From Bacteroidaceae bacterium (GTDB lineage Bacteria > Bacteroidota > Bacteroidia > Bacteroidales > Bacteroidaceae): DNA of 64,000 bases. Positions within the stretch are counted from its first letter, which is position 1, and each line of letters starts with the position of its first letter. A model generated the notes under the pieces. It was not told the origin of the DNA, did not search any database, and worked only from the letters and a program-made list of their open reading frames with translations. The stretch is from NCBI GenBank assembly GCA_017540585.1, contig JAFYAT010000023.1:1-64000 (forward strand), in the 5' to 3' direction. Made by a program: the position numbers and the translations under genes. Positions 15,788-25,147 of this stretch are shown piece by piece.

Positions 15788-18214
15788 TTAAAACGAAGAG
15801 TAAGTAACCATCTGTATCATCTGTCCCGGGTCACCAATGACTAAGGTGAGGGTGTGCGATGTACGTGTCTTGTCAACAGGAAGGGTGAGGAGGTAATCCT
15901 TGCGGTTGTTGAGTACCTGCAGTTTCCATGGGTACGACCACTCCACTATCTTATTCTCGCAAACAACGGGCTTGCAGCCGTCCACACTCACTCCAAATCT
16001 GTTGCTCCTGCCACGATACAACGGCCACACAGGAACGGTACTAATCTGAAGCTTCACGCTGTCGCCTTCTAACACGAAAGGAATATCGATGTGTGACGAA
16101 GAAAGACTTGTCGGGTCTTCCACCTTGTCGTATGCATCGCCCAACTGAATGACATTCCAGTTTGTACCCATTCCCTCTATCATTCGGAAAGGAGGCGCAG
16201 GAGTAATCTTGTCCAACTTCAGTTCATCGTCATACGTTGTGTATAGCTGATCCTTTGGCAACTTGTATTTATCCGTAGGTTCAGTAACCAACTCAGGCAT
16301 CTTCTGATACTGTGCACGAAGACCAGGTGGGACTTCCGACATCATTCCGTTCCACTTGCCATCAAGCATAGTGTTGTATTTCTTTAGCAAAGAATCTATA
16401 TTATTCTGCATCTTCTGAGCACCCTTATACGACTTATCACTACCAGTCTGATGATTTTCCCATACTGCCAAGAACTTCATATCATTATTTATGGCAGACA
16501 AAGCAGAATAACCAATCAACTCAAAGAATGAAGTACGTAAACTGTCTGGTAGTTCGTTACTAAAAGATTCTATCATAGACTCAAGAAAGCCATAATTCAC
16601 ATATCTCATAGAATAGTGGGCTTTAGGAGAGAATCTACTTACATCCATGTCGAACGGAGCATCGTGCAATCGTTCATTCTCCTTGCTATCCCATTCTATT
16701 TCATACCCCATGTACTCAGGCTTTCTGTCCCAAGCAGGACGGTAGTAGAAATCTAATATGGAACCAAATATCTTTTTCAACCTACCATCAGAATTATCCA
16801 AAGACTTCCCAAATATGTCACAAAGCATATCCGTCTGATGGTTATACGCCTTCTCATACGTGAACGACTCCATGTCCCAAGCCATATCCATGAATGTCTG
16901 TATGCCAAGTTCCATAGGCTTGATATCACCTACATTGAGAAGCCAGTAGCGGTCAGCACCTGCATCGTACGCCTTCTTCAGTTCCTCGTACATAAACACA
17001 GGAGGCGTGGTGTTCATCCACAGGTAATCATGAGGCGTACCAAGATAGCTGATGTGGTAATACACTCCGCTGCCACCCTTGCGCTTACGTTCTTCAGGAC
17101 TGCTCACCCGCTTCATGTAGCCGTAGTTATCGTCTGGCCACACTATGGTCACGTCCTCTGGGAGGTCAAGACCAGCATCGTACACATCAAGCGTCTCCTT
17201 GTACGGAACAAATATCTGAGGAATATCGTCCTTCGCACGCTTCTTATACTTGCTGAGTATCTTACGCTGTTCACTTATCACCTGTTCAAGCACACGGGCA
17301 CGCTCCTCAGGGCTTTTAGGTCCTTTCATGGCACCATCATGCAAACCACGCATACCAACCGTGTAAATATTGTCATACTGAGCAGTCTCCTTAATGCGCT
17401 TGTCAAGTTTCTCAAGTATATGCTTGCCGTTAGTCACATAGTTCCATTCGCCATCCTTCTGTGTATCCCATTCCAGCTTGGAAGCATTATTGAACAGCAG
17501 AGGCTCACAATGGCTTGTCGTAATCATGATGCCCCACGAGTCTGCCACCACCTGACTCTCTGGATGAGTATAGAAAGCACCCGTGCATGAGTGCATGGCA
17601 GGAGCAAGCATATTGCCACGCAGACGCAGGATAAGTTCGCACACCTTGTCGTATGTCTTAGGACCGATATCGCCCAACTCTGGTTCAAAGGTCTTAGCCG
17701 CCCATACCTTCAAGCCCCAGTCCTCATCGTTGATGAAGATGCCACGGTACTTCACGCTTGGCGACTTGCTCACTATCGTCTCCTCATACTCAGCCTTCTT
17801 CTTACGTTCCACAGGCACGTCAGCCCACCAATACCAAGGACTCACGCCTATCTTCTCGCTTACATGGAAGACGCCATACGCAAGTCCACGTGCATCGCTA
17901 CCCGTGATGCGCACACACTTCTTGTCTGAGTCGATGGCATATCGTTCCCACTCGCCCGCAAGTTCCGTATGACCATTGGCAAAACGTGACTTTCCAAGCG
18001 TAGCAAGTACAATACTATTGCCCTTGACAGGCTCTGTGGATATGGCAGGACGAACGCCAGTCACACGTTCAATGTCGTCAGCAAGTACACCTGCCATCTT
18101 AGCCGTAAGTGCACAATCCGCCTTGTCATACACGATGGTAGCCTTAGCCAAGTCAATGGCTTGCGCAAACAAGGAATATGTAAGTGCCAAAGCACCGATG
18201 AATAGTTTTCTCAT
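15788..18214 (-). CDS. GH115 family glycoside hydrolase (xylan alpha-1,2-glucuronidase type)
   Basis: 808 residues from the ATG at 18212-18214, chosen because it begins a clean signal peptide (MRKLFIGALALTYSLFAQA). The family is recognised from the N-terminal domain (KMAGVLADDIERVTGVRP) and the catalytic barrel with KYRGIFINDEDWGLKVWA, RGNMLAPAMHSCTGAFY, ITTSHCEPLL, YTVGMRGLHDGAMKG and VTIVWPDDNYGYM. GH115 enzymes remove (4-O-methyl)glucuronic acid from glucuronoxylan. The C-terminal 150 residues are a beta-rich domain. It stands alone, without SusC/D genes, so it is a periplasmic or surface enzyme acting on side chains. A long inverted repeat at 18311-18343 lies upstream. Confidence 0.88.
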   Translation of the reverse strand: MRKLFIGALALTYSLFAQAIDLAKATIVYDKADCALTAKMAGVLADDIERVTGVRPAISTEPVKGNSIVLATLGKSRFANGHTELAGEWERYAIDSDKKCVRITGSDARGLAYGVFHVSEKIGVSPWYWWADVPVERKKKAEYEETIVSKSPSVKYRGIFINDEDWGLKVWAAKTFEPELGDIGPKTYDKVCELILRLRGNMLAPAMHSCTGAFYTHPESQVVADSWGIMITTSHCEPLLFNNASKLEWDTQKDGEWNYVTNGKHILEKLDKRIKETAQYDNIYTVGMRGLHDGAMKGPKSPEERARVLEQVISEQRKILSKYKKRAKDDIPQIFVPYKETLDVYDAGLDLPEDVTIVWPDDNYGYMKRVSSPEERKRKGGSGVYYHISYLGTPHDYLWMNTTPPVFMYEELKKAYDAGADRYWLLNVGDIKPMELGIQTFMDMAWDMESFTYEKAYNHQTDMLCDIFGKSLDNSDGRLKKIFGSILDFYYRPAWDRKPEYMGYEIEWDSKENERLHDAPFDMDVSRFSPKAHYSMRYVNYGFLESMIESFSNELPDSLRTSFFELIGYSALSAINNDMKFLAVWENHQTGSDKSYKGAQKMQNNIDSLLKKYNTMLDGKWNGMMSEVPPGLRAQYQKMPELVTEPTDKYKLPKDQLYTTYDDELKLDKITPAPPFRMIEGMGTNWNVIQLGDAYDKVEDPTSLSSSHIDIPFVLEGDSVKLQISTVPVWPLYRGRSNRFGVSVDGCKPVVCENKIVEWSYPWKLQVLNNRKDYLLTLPVDKTRTSHTLTLVIGDPGQMIQMVTYSSF

Positions 18215-18310
18215 GATAAAATAATCCTCTATATTAGTTGAATGGTACAAAGGTACAAAGAATTGCGAACATTACATTATTATTCTGTAACAAACTGTTT
18301 GGTGTATGAA

Positions 18311-18343
18311 ACAATTCTGCTGCTACACAAGCATCAGAATTGT
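18311..18343. promoter_or_regulatory. Inverted repeat upstream of GH115 gene
   Basis: ACAATTCTG (18311-18319) and CAGAATTGT (18335-18343) are perfect complements 15 bases apart, about 100 bases before the GH115 start. It may be an operator or part of a leader; no T run follows on the minus strand. Confidence 0.4.
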
Positions 18344-18414
18344 TCTAATATTAGTATTCGCTTCTGTCAACTACGCACCATCACTATTTTACAAAAAGTT
18401 GTCATAACAACAAA

Positions 18415-18444
18415 GGACGCAGAAAGAATAAACTCTCTGCGTCC
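18415..18444 (-). terminator. Hairpin terminator of DUF4369 gene
   Basis: GGACGCAGA (18415-18423) pairs with TCTGCGTCC (18436-18444), 20 bases past the stop of the minus-strand gene, followed on that strand by TTTGTTGTTATG. Confidence 0.65.
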
Positions 18445-18463
18445 CTCAATATGTGTTGAAAAA

Positions 18464-19153
18464 TTACTTGTTAGCCGAATCCATATAGTTCTTAATCATC
18501 GGGTTCTCACGGAAAGCATCAGGTGCAAGACTATAGATTTCCTCTATCTGACCATTAGTCATCGGACGTCCGTACTTGCTGTACTCCTGATCACACAACT
18601 GGAGAAACCATGTAATGCTAAGCACATTGTCAAAGTTGTCGGTAATGAACTTTGTCTCCAACTTGTCGAGTGCCACTCTCAGTTCAGCCTCATCCTCGCC
18701 CAACTGACGAAGTATCTCGTCGTGGTCAACACCGCTGAGGATAAGCTCCGACTCACGATGAGGCAACTCTGCCAGTTGCATTGTCAGCGAATCACGTGAT
18801 GTGAGGAACACATACAACTTGTCGTTGAGCGGAGTACCTTCCACCTTCATCAACGAGTTCTGAAGGTTCACCTTGATATCGCCTTTCTCCAATACTACAG
18901 GCAACTGACATACACCGAGATTGAGCATGACACACATCACGGAATCAACCGTACCACTCATGGAGAACTTACCATGCAGCACCTCACAAGAATCTATCTT
19001 TATTATCTCTGAGCCCTTGTTGTACTCAAGGTACGCTGTATTTGACTCCAGTACTGTCTGCAACGATGTACCACTTATTGTGTAAGAATCGGCACATGAC
19101 GAAAGTACCATCAACAACGATGCCACGAGGCAACTATATATTACTTTTACCAT
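18464..19153 (-). CDS. DUF4369 domain lipoprotein
   Basis: 229 residues. The signal peptide ends in a lipobox (LMVLSSC, C at residue 20). The DUF4369 part follows: YTISGTSLQT, then NTAYLEYNKGSEIIKIDSCEV, FSMSGTVDSVMCVMLNLG and a VVLEKGDIKVNL strand pattern. In longer relatives a thioredoxin domain follows; here there is only a helical region with charged residues (DKLETKFITDNFDNVLSITWFLQL), so it is the short form. It is probably anchored on the periplasmic face or surface. Function is unknown. A minus-strand TATATTTG box lies at 19184-19191. Confidence 0.75.
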   Translation of the reverse strand: MVKVIYSCLVASLLMVLSSCADSYTISGTSLQTVLESNTAYLEYNKGSEIIKIDSCEVLHGKFSMSGTVDSVMCVMLNLGVCQLPVVLEKGDIKVNLQNSLMKVEGTPLNDKLYVFLTSRDSLTMQLAELPHRESELILSGVDHDEILRQLGEDEAELRVALDKLETKFITDNFDNVLSITWFLQLCDQEYSKYGRPMTNGQIEEIYSLAPDAFRENPMIKNYMDSANK

Positions 19154-19183
19154 ATATTCATGTTAGTTATTCAAAAAACAAAG

Positions 19184-19324
19184 CAAATATACAATTATAA
19201 GGGGATGTAACAAAATATTAAGCGCAGTGGATTGGAGAAATTAAACTTTATTAACAGTTTCAGCACAGATAGACATTTCTTTACATCAAAAGGCTTGTCA
19301 CACGGGAAAATATATGTAACTTTG
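19184..19324. promoter_or_regulatory. Divergent promoters of DUF4369 gene and cbiB
   Basis: Minus strand: TATATTTG at 19184-19191, 31 bases before the lipoprotein ATG. Plus strand: CTTG at 19294-19297, 19 bases, then TAACTTTG at 19317-19324, 52 bases before cbiB. Both match the TAnnTTTG consensus. Confidence 0.65.
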
Positions 19325-19375
19325 CGCTACGACATACCTGCACATTAGTGCCAATATAAGAAACAAACAACGACT

Positions 19376-20428
19376 ATGCTTGATTCAATTATATTCATAA
19401 TAGTAAGTGCAAGGCTACTGATTGGCTGGGCACTTGACATGATATTCGGCGACCCTACATGGTTGCCCCATCCAGTAGTATGGATGGGCAAATGGATAGC
19501 GATGGGCGAACGTATGCTTAACAAAGGACGATGGCGCATGACGAAAGGTGCAATATTTGCGGTAGGCAGCATAATGCTTACATACCTCCTCGTACACGCA
19601 CTACTCATTACCATAGAGAGCATTTCATTGAGCAATCATATTCCAGAGACAGGACATATTGCACTCGACATGGTATTTATCTATGCTCCATACACGCTTG
19701 TCAGCGCCATACTCATCTTCTTCTGCCTTGCAGGAAAGACACTTCGCAAGGAAGTGAAGATGGTGTTTGAAGCCGTTGACCGAAGTGTGGAGGATGGTAG
19801 AATACAGGTGGCACGTATCGTGGGACGTGACACTCGAGAGTTGTCAGCACAAGAGTGCCGTACCGCCGCATTGGAGACACTTGCCGAGAATCTATCTGAC
19901 GGTGTCGTTGCGCCACTCTTCTGGATGATGATGCTTGGCGTACCTGGTATGGTTGCCTACAAGATGGTCAATACGCTCGACTCAATGATTGGCTACAAGA
20001 CGGAGCGTTACCGTGACTTCGGCTGCTGGGCTGCAAGGATTGACGATATTGCGAACTATATACCTGCACGACTGACGGCATTCCTCATCATGGCTGCATA
20101 TTGGTGTCTAAGCATCACGGGTAATTCCATGGGTACACAGCGTAGCACCTCATTCCTCTTCCGCTTTGTGCATAACAACGCACGCAACCATGCTTCACCA
20201 AACTCAGGATGGCCAGAGAGTGCACTCGCAGGTGTGCTTGACTGTCGCTTTGGTGGCGGACACACTTACTTTGGCGAGTACATCTATAAACCATATATCG
20301 GTATGAACGCGCGTAAACTAACAACGAGCGACATGCACCTATCATTACGCATATCGCTCGTTACAGAGATATTGATGATTATTATATTTCTTTCAATGTC
20401 TGCTCTTTCTCTTTATTGTCAGCATTGA
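19376..20428 (+). CDS. cbiB: Adenosylcobinamide-phosphate synthase CbiB
   Basis: 350 residues, integral membrane. It attaches (R)-1-amino-2-propanol phosphate (or ethanolamine phosphate) to adenosylcobyric acid in late cobalamin synthesis. Diagnostic stretches are GWALDMIFGDPTWLPHPVVW (residues 18-37), VARIVGRDTRELS, the RTAALETLAENLSDGVVAPL motif with its Glu/Asp site, GVPGMVAYKMVNTLDSMIGY, and ASPNSGWPESALAGVL. It is separate from the main B12 cluster at 35-42 kb, which otherwise lacks this step. It has its own promoter; no cobalamin riboswitch is visible. Its last 47 bases overlap the convergent membrane-protein gene. Confidence 0.93.
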   Translation: MLDSIIFIIVSARLLIGWALDMIFGDPTWLPHPVVWMGKWIAMGERMLNKGRWRMTKGAIFAVGSIMLTYLLVHALLITIESISLSNHIPETGHIALDMVFIYAPYTLVSAILIFFCLAGKTLRKEVKMVFEAVDRSVEDGRIQVARIVGRDTRELSAQECRTAALETLAENLSDGVVAPLFWMMMLGVPGMVAYKMVNTLDSMIGYKTERYRDFGCWAARIDDIANYIPARLTAFLIMAAYWCLSITGNSMGTQRSTSFLFRFVHNNARNHASPNSGWPESALAGVLDCRFGGGHTYFGEYIYKPYIGMNARKLTTSDMHLSLRISLVTEILMIIIFLSMSALSLYCQH

Positions 20429-21056
20429 CCTTCAGTTCCTTTGTTCCCACATACAACATATAACGGCTAATCACGAATATTGGGACGACGAGTCCCCATG
20501 CAATATTGATGGTTGTCTGGTTCTGCAACGCCTGAGTACTTATGCCGTTTACTCCATAGACCATGAGAGTAACGATGAGTATTCCGCAATAGAGTATGTG
20601 ACGTAGAGCAAGAAGCCAATAGGAGAAACATATCTTTCTTATAGGCTTGATACTGAGGTCACGGTAGAGAGCCCATCCTGCAAGGAAGCACGTAACAATG
20701 GCAACAGCCTCAGTCGTAAGTTTGAAGAAGAAAACCAATCCCATTGCTTCGTACGACAAGAATACCACAAGTGCATTAGCTACTGCCACTATGGCATCAA
20801 GCACAAAGTAGAATTGGAAGCGGTTGTTCGGCATTCGTGAACCCATCCATACAATGTGCATGGAGAACGAAACATAGAGTACGACCTGCAACCACACAGA
20901 TATGTCTGTGTAGTAATACTTCACTACGTTAGCAAACTGACCGACTGATTCATATATATTATCAAAGTTACTCATGAATGGTTGCTTGAATGCGCCTATC
21001 ATGCTTTCCACCAACAATAGTAATGCGAATATTTTAAGACTGTCTCGTAGTTTCAT
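20382..21056 (-). CDS. Polytopic membrane protein of unknown function
   Basis: 224 residues with about six hydrophobic segments (for example LKIFALLLLVESMIGAF, WLQVVLYVSFSMHIVWMG, FVLDAIVAVANALVVFLSY, AIVTCFLAGWALY, LYCGILIVTLMVYG, NIAWGLVVPIFVISRYML). A charged Lys/Glu tail ends the protein and is the part that overlaps cbiB on the opposite strand. No family recognised. A minus-strand TACCTTTG box at 21084-21091 precedes it. It is divergent from the sodium:solute symporter, so it may or may not be functionally related. Confidence 0.75.
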   Translation of the reverse strand: MKLRDSLKIFALLLLVESMIGAFKQPFMSNFDNIYESVGQFANVVKYYYTDISVWLQVVLYVSFSMHIVWMGSRMPNNRFQFYFVLDAIVAVANALVVFLSYEAMGLVFFFKLTTEAVAIVTCFLAGWALYRDLSIKPIRKICFSYWLLALRHILYCGILIVTLMVYGVNGISTQALQNQTTINIAWGLVVPIFVISRYMLYVGTKELKVNADNKEKEQTLKEI

Positions 21057-21083
21057 AGGATTCGTTGTTTTTTATGTTATGCG

Positions 21084-21122
21084 CAAAGGTATGAAATATT
21101 TGTATAATAATGCGTATCTTTG
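21084..21122. promoter_or_regulatory. Divergent promoter pair
   Basis: Minus-strand TACCTTTG at 21084-21091 serves the membrane-protein gene. Plus-strand TATCTTTG at 21115-21122 serves the symporter. The plus box lies inside the first codons of the longest symporter frame, which shows that translation must begin downstream, at 21140. Confidence 0.7.
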
Positions 21123-21139
21123 CACTAAATTTTTTAGAC

Positions 21140-22576
21140 ATGCTTATTTCTTTTATTCTTTATTTTTTACTCCTATGGAGCGTTTCACGCTTTGTAGGCA
21201 CAAGCAGCAACGACGGTTTCTTCCGTGGCAACCACCAGTCGCCATGGGCACTTGTGGCATTCGGAATGGTGGGTGCTTCGTTCAGTGGAGTCACGTTCAT
21301 CGGTGTACCTGGAATGGTACTTACGGGCGACATGACATATCTACAGATGTGTATCGGATTCTTTTTCGGTTATCTTGTTGTGGCATTCGTACTGTTGCCA
21401 GTATATTACAAAATGAGACTGACATCCATCTACGGTTACCTACAAGAGAGATTTGACACAACCTGCTACAAGACGGGAGCATGGTTTTTCATCATATCCA
21501 AACTCAGTTCTTCTGCTGCCAAGTTCTATGTAGCTTGCCTCGTACTCCATGAGTTCGTATTCAGCGAATACGGAATACCCTACCCACTCACAGTCATTGT
21601 CACACTATTCTTCATCTGGCTATACACACGCAAGAGTGGTATCAAGGCACTCGTGTGGACGGATGCGTTGCAGACGCTCTGCCTTATCGTGGCACTTATA
21701 CTTATAATGGTGCGTGCTGTGGATATGCTCGGCATGAGCTATGGCGAAGCATGGAAGGCTGTGACGGAGAGCACACATGCAAGGGTGTTTGACTTCGGTG
21801 ACATGATGAGCCGTAGCAACTTCTGGAAACAGTTCCTCAGCGGTGTATTCGTAGTCATCGTGATGACAGGACTCGACCAAGACATGATGCAGAAGAACCT
21901 CACGTGTCGTGACCTCCATTCTGCGCAAAAGGATATGTGCTCATACGGCATACTATTCATGCCTGTCAATGCACTCTTCCTTATGCTCGGCATACTGCTC
22001 ACGTTGCTCTACCCTCACCTTGGCATGGACATCCCAGAGAGAGGCGACGACCTTCTCACTGGACTTGCTGCAACAGGAATGATGGGCAATGCCGTGGTGA
22101 TGTTCTTCACCATCGGAGTGATAGCAAGTGCATTCTCAAGTGCCGACAGCGCACTTACCGCACTCACCACTTCGTTCTGTGTTGATATTCTCAACCGTGA
22201 CAAGGACGATGCCCAAAGCATTGGTCTGCGCCGACGTGTACACATTGCCATGGTTGGCGTATTCGTTATCTTTACACTTGCGTTCAAGTGGATTGGTTCA
22301 AGCAGCGTGATAGACCTCATATACACTTTGGTGGGTTATACCTATGGTCCTCTGCTCGGACTCTACGCTTTCGGTATGCTCACCAAGCACAAGCCACGAA
22401 GTAGATTCGTACCATTCATTGCTATACTGTCACCAGTCTTGTGCTACCTGCTCGACACATTTACGGTCAACCATTTCGAATACAAGTTCGGCTATGAACT
22501 GCTTATGCTCAATGGCCTCCTCACTTTCGCAGGACTGTGGATTGTGTCACGACGTGACAAAGCCATTTCTATCTAA
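21140..22576 (+). CDS. Sodium:solute symporter family protein
   Basis: 478 residues with about 13 membrane segments. The SSS pattern is clear: GFFRGNHQSPWALVAFGMVGASFSGVTF in two parts near residue 30-60, GYLQERFDTTCYKTGAWFFI, and the diagnostic helix GVIASAFSSADSALTALTTSFC near residue 330. It is a Na+-coupled uptake carrier; substrate (sugar, amino acid or similar) unknown. An earlier in-frame ATG at 21110 is rejected because a TATCTTTG promoter box occupies 21115-21122. The resulting 5' leader is only about 10 bases. A 21-bp perfect hairpin follows the stop. Confidence 0.9.
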   Translation: MLISFILYFLLLWSVSRFVGTSSNDGFFRGNHQSPWALVAFGMVGASFSGVTFIGVPGMVLTGDMTYLQMCIGFFFGYLVVAFVLLPVYYKMRLTSIYGYLQERFDTTCYKTGAWFFIISKLSSSAAKFYVACLVLHEFVFSEYGIPYPLTVIVTLFFIWLYTRKSGIKALVWTDALQTLCLIVALILIMVRAVDMLGMSYGEAWKAVTESTHARVFDFGDMMSRSNFWKQFLSGVFVVIVMTGLDQDMMQKNLTCRDLHSAQKDMCSYGILFMPVNALFLMLGILLTLLYPHLGMDIPERGDDLLTGLAATGMMGNAVVMFFTIGVIASAFSSADSALTALTTSFCVDILNRDKDDAQSIGLRRRVHIAMVGVFVIFTLAFKWIGSSSVIDLIYTLVGYTYGPLLGLYAFGMLTKHKPRSRFVPFIAILSPVLCYLLDTFTVNHFEYKFGYELLMLNGLLTFAGLWIVSRRDKAISI

Positions 22577-22606
22577 ACACAGAGAGAACAAAGGACTCAC
22601 ACGCTT

Positions 22607-22655
22607 GCCATTGTAAATATTTTTTACGCACCGTGTAAAAAATATTTACAATGGC
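22607..22655 (+). terminator. 21-bp perfect hairpin after symporter gene
   Basis: Arm 22607-22627 (GCCATTGTAAATATTTTTTAC) and its exact complement at 22635-22655, loop of seven bases, 30 bases past the symporter stop. The run of T within the stem would also act as a U tract when the lower half melts. Confidence 0.7.
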
Positions 22656-22699
22656 ATTTCTTGTACCATTTCCACCATTGCTGGTGTCGTATGAGACAG

Positions 22700-23000
22700 T
22701 ATCTTTGCACACGCAAAACAAAAGGACATTACATATCACATTTCAGAACAATTCACTTTCGAAGGTTATTTTTAGTGAAAACGACTGACATCGATATGCC
22801 TTGCCAACCATCCCCGATACTGTGTCGTGAGACACTTTGCTATTGGTAGGCACATCCTCCCATTTGCACCCCAAGGTGCATACTTATGACAATGGGAATT
22901 TATGAACATTTTCAGAAAGCACTTGTTTATTAGCTAAAGCTTTCTTCGCCCGATGACTGGCAACGCAACACGTAGCCATGATTCGGGCGAACTTTTGAGA
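22700..23000 (+). ncRNA. Candidate structured non-coding RNA, family unknown
   Basis: TATCTTTG at 22700-22707 is a -7 box with TTG 20 bases upstream. Downstream there is no credible ORF but an unbroken chain of hairpins: TTCACT/AGTGAA (22752-22779); TGCCaACC/GGTaGGCA (22802-22852) enclosing GTGTC-gtga-GACAC (22822-22835); CCCATT/AATGGG (22859-22896) enclosing GCACC/GGTGC (22866-22879); GAAAGC/GCTTTC (22915-22944); TTCGCCCGA/TCGGGCGAA (22945-22991) enclosing TGGC/GCCA with a symmetric TGAC/TGAT internal loop. Features of tmRNA, RNase P RNA and SRP RNA were sought and not found. Transcript length would be about 280 bases. Confidence 0.5.
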
Positions 23001-23335
23001 GTATTATCTTTCTGTGGTACTAACTTACATTTCCATACGAAGCTTCATCGCACCAACTGTCACAAAACTATTCTGTTTCGTTTCACGCAGGCAATTATGG
23101 AGCATATTTGTATTAAATACATAAAATAATGCACAATTAGATGTTTTTTGAGGTTCGCACGGTTTTATTTATAGAATATTATCTATAACTTTGCACCCGT
23201 TAAAGGGAAATAGCGTTTTAGTGGACAATGGAATCGCATATATTCTCTGCGTAAAAACCTTTTTTTTAGAAAAAGCTTTTTTTGAACTATATAACTACTG
23301 ATAAGTAGCTAATTTTAGAAGATAATAATAAAAGA
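23001..23335. other. AT-rich spacer with promoter of the secreted-protein gene
   Basis: TAACTTTG at 23186-23193 is a -7 box, giving a 5' leader of about 145 bases for the gene starting at 23345. Nothing else is recognised in this stretch. Confidence 0.5.
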
Positions 23336-23344
23336 ATGGAATCA

Positions 23345-25147
23345 ATGAAAAAATTATTTGGTATGCTTATGCTTGCCAGCACATGTTGTGGCAATACATA
23401 TGCAGACGATGTGAACGTGGGTGAAGGTGGATGTTTTCTACGAACTAATGTTGGAACGACACTTGCACCAGAATACAAGTATCTTGAAGCTGGTGGCGAA
23501 ACATGGGGAACTGCTGCCGTGGTAGGCAAACATGGTCTTGAGTTGTCGCTGGAAAAAATTAAGGACAATACTTACAACATTGCTTCTGTGGCATTCAATA
23601 ACAATGCTACATCATTCGTATATTTTGACGGAGCATACTTTGACCGTGGTCATGATGAGTCTGAGAATGTTTTTAGTGCAGTAAAGGATGGCTCAGAGAC
23701 AATCGGCTACAAGATATGGGCGTCAAAGGGCATCGGAGGCGCTGGTTACCTTACTCTTGACAGCGATGGTAAAACTATCAATAAGGCAACAAACAGTAAC
23801 AATGCCATTGTGTGGGAAATTGTAAGCAAAGCAGACCGCATGAAAGAGTTGAACAATGCTACGCCTAACTATCCTGAGGATGCAACATTCCTTATCCACG
23901 ACCATGGCTTCAGCCGTCGAAATCTTGATAATACTTATTGGTGCATCAACTCTGATGAAAACAAATTGGGCAAGAGTGCCAGCAATGCAACAGTTGTGGA
24001 TGGTGTTTCTTACTACATTGGTTTGTCTGGTAGTCCAACCGTTAGAAACAATAACTACGACCTTAATTTGGAAATAAAGGGCAGCGGAAACACAACGAAC
24101 CCATATCGTATTTATCAGAAAGTGTCAGAACTGCCAAAGGGAAAGTATCGCTTGTCTGTTTACGGATTTAGTAGTGTGGCAAATGGAGCTGCCCTATATA
24201 TAAAAGATGGAAATGGACTTCTTGCATCAACTACATTTACAGCTGGCGTGACAGGAATCTCAGATGGTGTTGACGCAGCAAAGTTGTTCAATGAAAGCGA
24301 ACAGTACAAGAAAAGTGTAGAGTTCGTAGTATCCACGGATGACGTGGTAATTGGTATAACGGGTTCATTGAAAAAGAATGAAAAAGCATACATTGACAAC
24401 TTTGAACTCACTTATTATGGCGCAGAAGAAGAGCCATACCTTTCACTTGCTGATGACAAGGACAACAGCAAGGAAATAAGTGATGCTGATGGAAAGGTAA
24501 GTACAGCAACTCTCAGCGGACGAACAATCAACGTAGGAGGCTACAATACTTTGAGCGTTCCTTTCAGTGTTTCAAAGGATGCTATTGATAAGACATTGGG
24601 TGAAGGCAACTGGTCATTAAAAGCTCTTTCAGACGTAAATGTTAAAGATGGTGACATTACACTTGTGTTTGCCGATGCCTATTCCATCGAAGCTGGTAAG
24701 CCATACCTTGTAAGTGTTGCCAAAGCCGTAAGTGAACCAACATTCCATCATGTCATGGTTGACGCAAAAGCTAATTCAACTATAGATTTTGATAATGGTA
24801 TCAGTTTTGTGCCTGTACTCAACTACTCTACCATAGGTAAGGAGGGCGACGAAGTTGAGTCTATGATTTTCCTCGGTGCAAACAACACACTCTACTACCC
24901 ACTTGCAATGCCAGCACAGATGAAGGGAGGACGTGCTTACTTCTACGTGTCTGACCCATCAATTCTTCAGAATGTTTCACGTCGTATATCTTTTGACTTC
25001 AATTCTGAGACTACAAGCATCGATATTGTAAGACACAATGCAGAATCTGATGGTGCATGGTACACAGTGAACGGAACAAAGCTTGCTGGTGAGCCAACAC
25101 GCGCAGGTCTTTACATCAACAACGGAAAAAAGATAATAATTAAATAA
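23345..25147 (+). CDS. Secreted protein with C-terminal Prevotella-type domain, function unknown
   Basis: 600 residues from the ATG at 23345 (MKKLFGMLMLASTCCGNTYA is a signal peptide); an ATG nine bases earlier is possible. The body has repeats of beta-rich, Asn/Ser/Gly-rich sequence (GDVNVGEGGCFLRTN-like start; YRLSVYGFSSVANGAALYI near 280 resembles a carbohydrate-binding or jelly-roll strand set). The last 70 residues follow the pattern seen in many Prevotella exported proteins, ending with WYTVNGTKLAGEPTRAGLYI then NNGKKIIIK. No catalytic domain is recognised. Its stop codon overlaps the start of the next small gene (TAATG). Confidence 0.7.
   Translation: MKKLFGMLMLASTCCGNTYADDVNVGEGGCFLRTNVGTTLAPEYKYLEAGGETWGTAAVVGKHGLELSLEKIKDNTYNIASVAFNNNATSFVYFDGAYFDRGHDESENVFSAVKDGSETIGYKIWASKGIGGAGYLTLDSDGKTINKATNSNNAIVWEIVSKADRMKELNNATPNYPEDATFLIHDHGFSRRNLDNTYWCINSDENKLGKSASNATVVDGVSYYIGLSGSPTVRNNNYDLNLEIKGSGNTTNPYRIYQKVSELPKGKYRLSVYGFSSVANGAALYIKDGNGLLASTTFTAGVTGISDGVDAAKLFNESEQYKKSVEFVVSTDDVVIGITGSLKKNEKAYIDNFELTYYGAEEEPYLSLADDKDNSKEISDADGKVSTATLSGRTINVGGYNTLSVPFSVSKDAIDKTLGEGNWSLKALSDVNVKDGDITLVFADAYSIEAGKPYLVSVAKAVSEPTFHHVMVDAKANSTIDFDNGISFVPVLNYSTIGKEGDEVESMIFLGANNTLYYPLAMPAQMKGGRAYFYVSDPSILQNVSRRISFDFNSETTSIDIVRHNAESDGAWYTVNGTKLAGEPTRAGLYINNGKKIIIK

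Noticed and set aside
16838..17590. A 250-residue plus-strand gene inside the GH115 region
   Set aside because: Antisense to conserved GH115 motifs; His/Arg/Val-rich composition typical of shadow frames.
21110..21139. Earlier start for the sodium:solute symporter
   Set aside because: A consensus TATCTTTG promoter box occupies 21115-21122, so an ATG at 21110 would precede transcription.
22660..23000. tmRNA, RNase P RNA or SRP RNA
   Set aside because: None of the conserved words for these RNAs (for example GAGGAAAGTCC, the tRNA-like T loop, or the GGAA tetraloop of SRP domain IV) is present.
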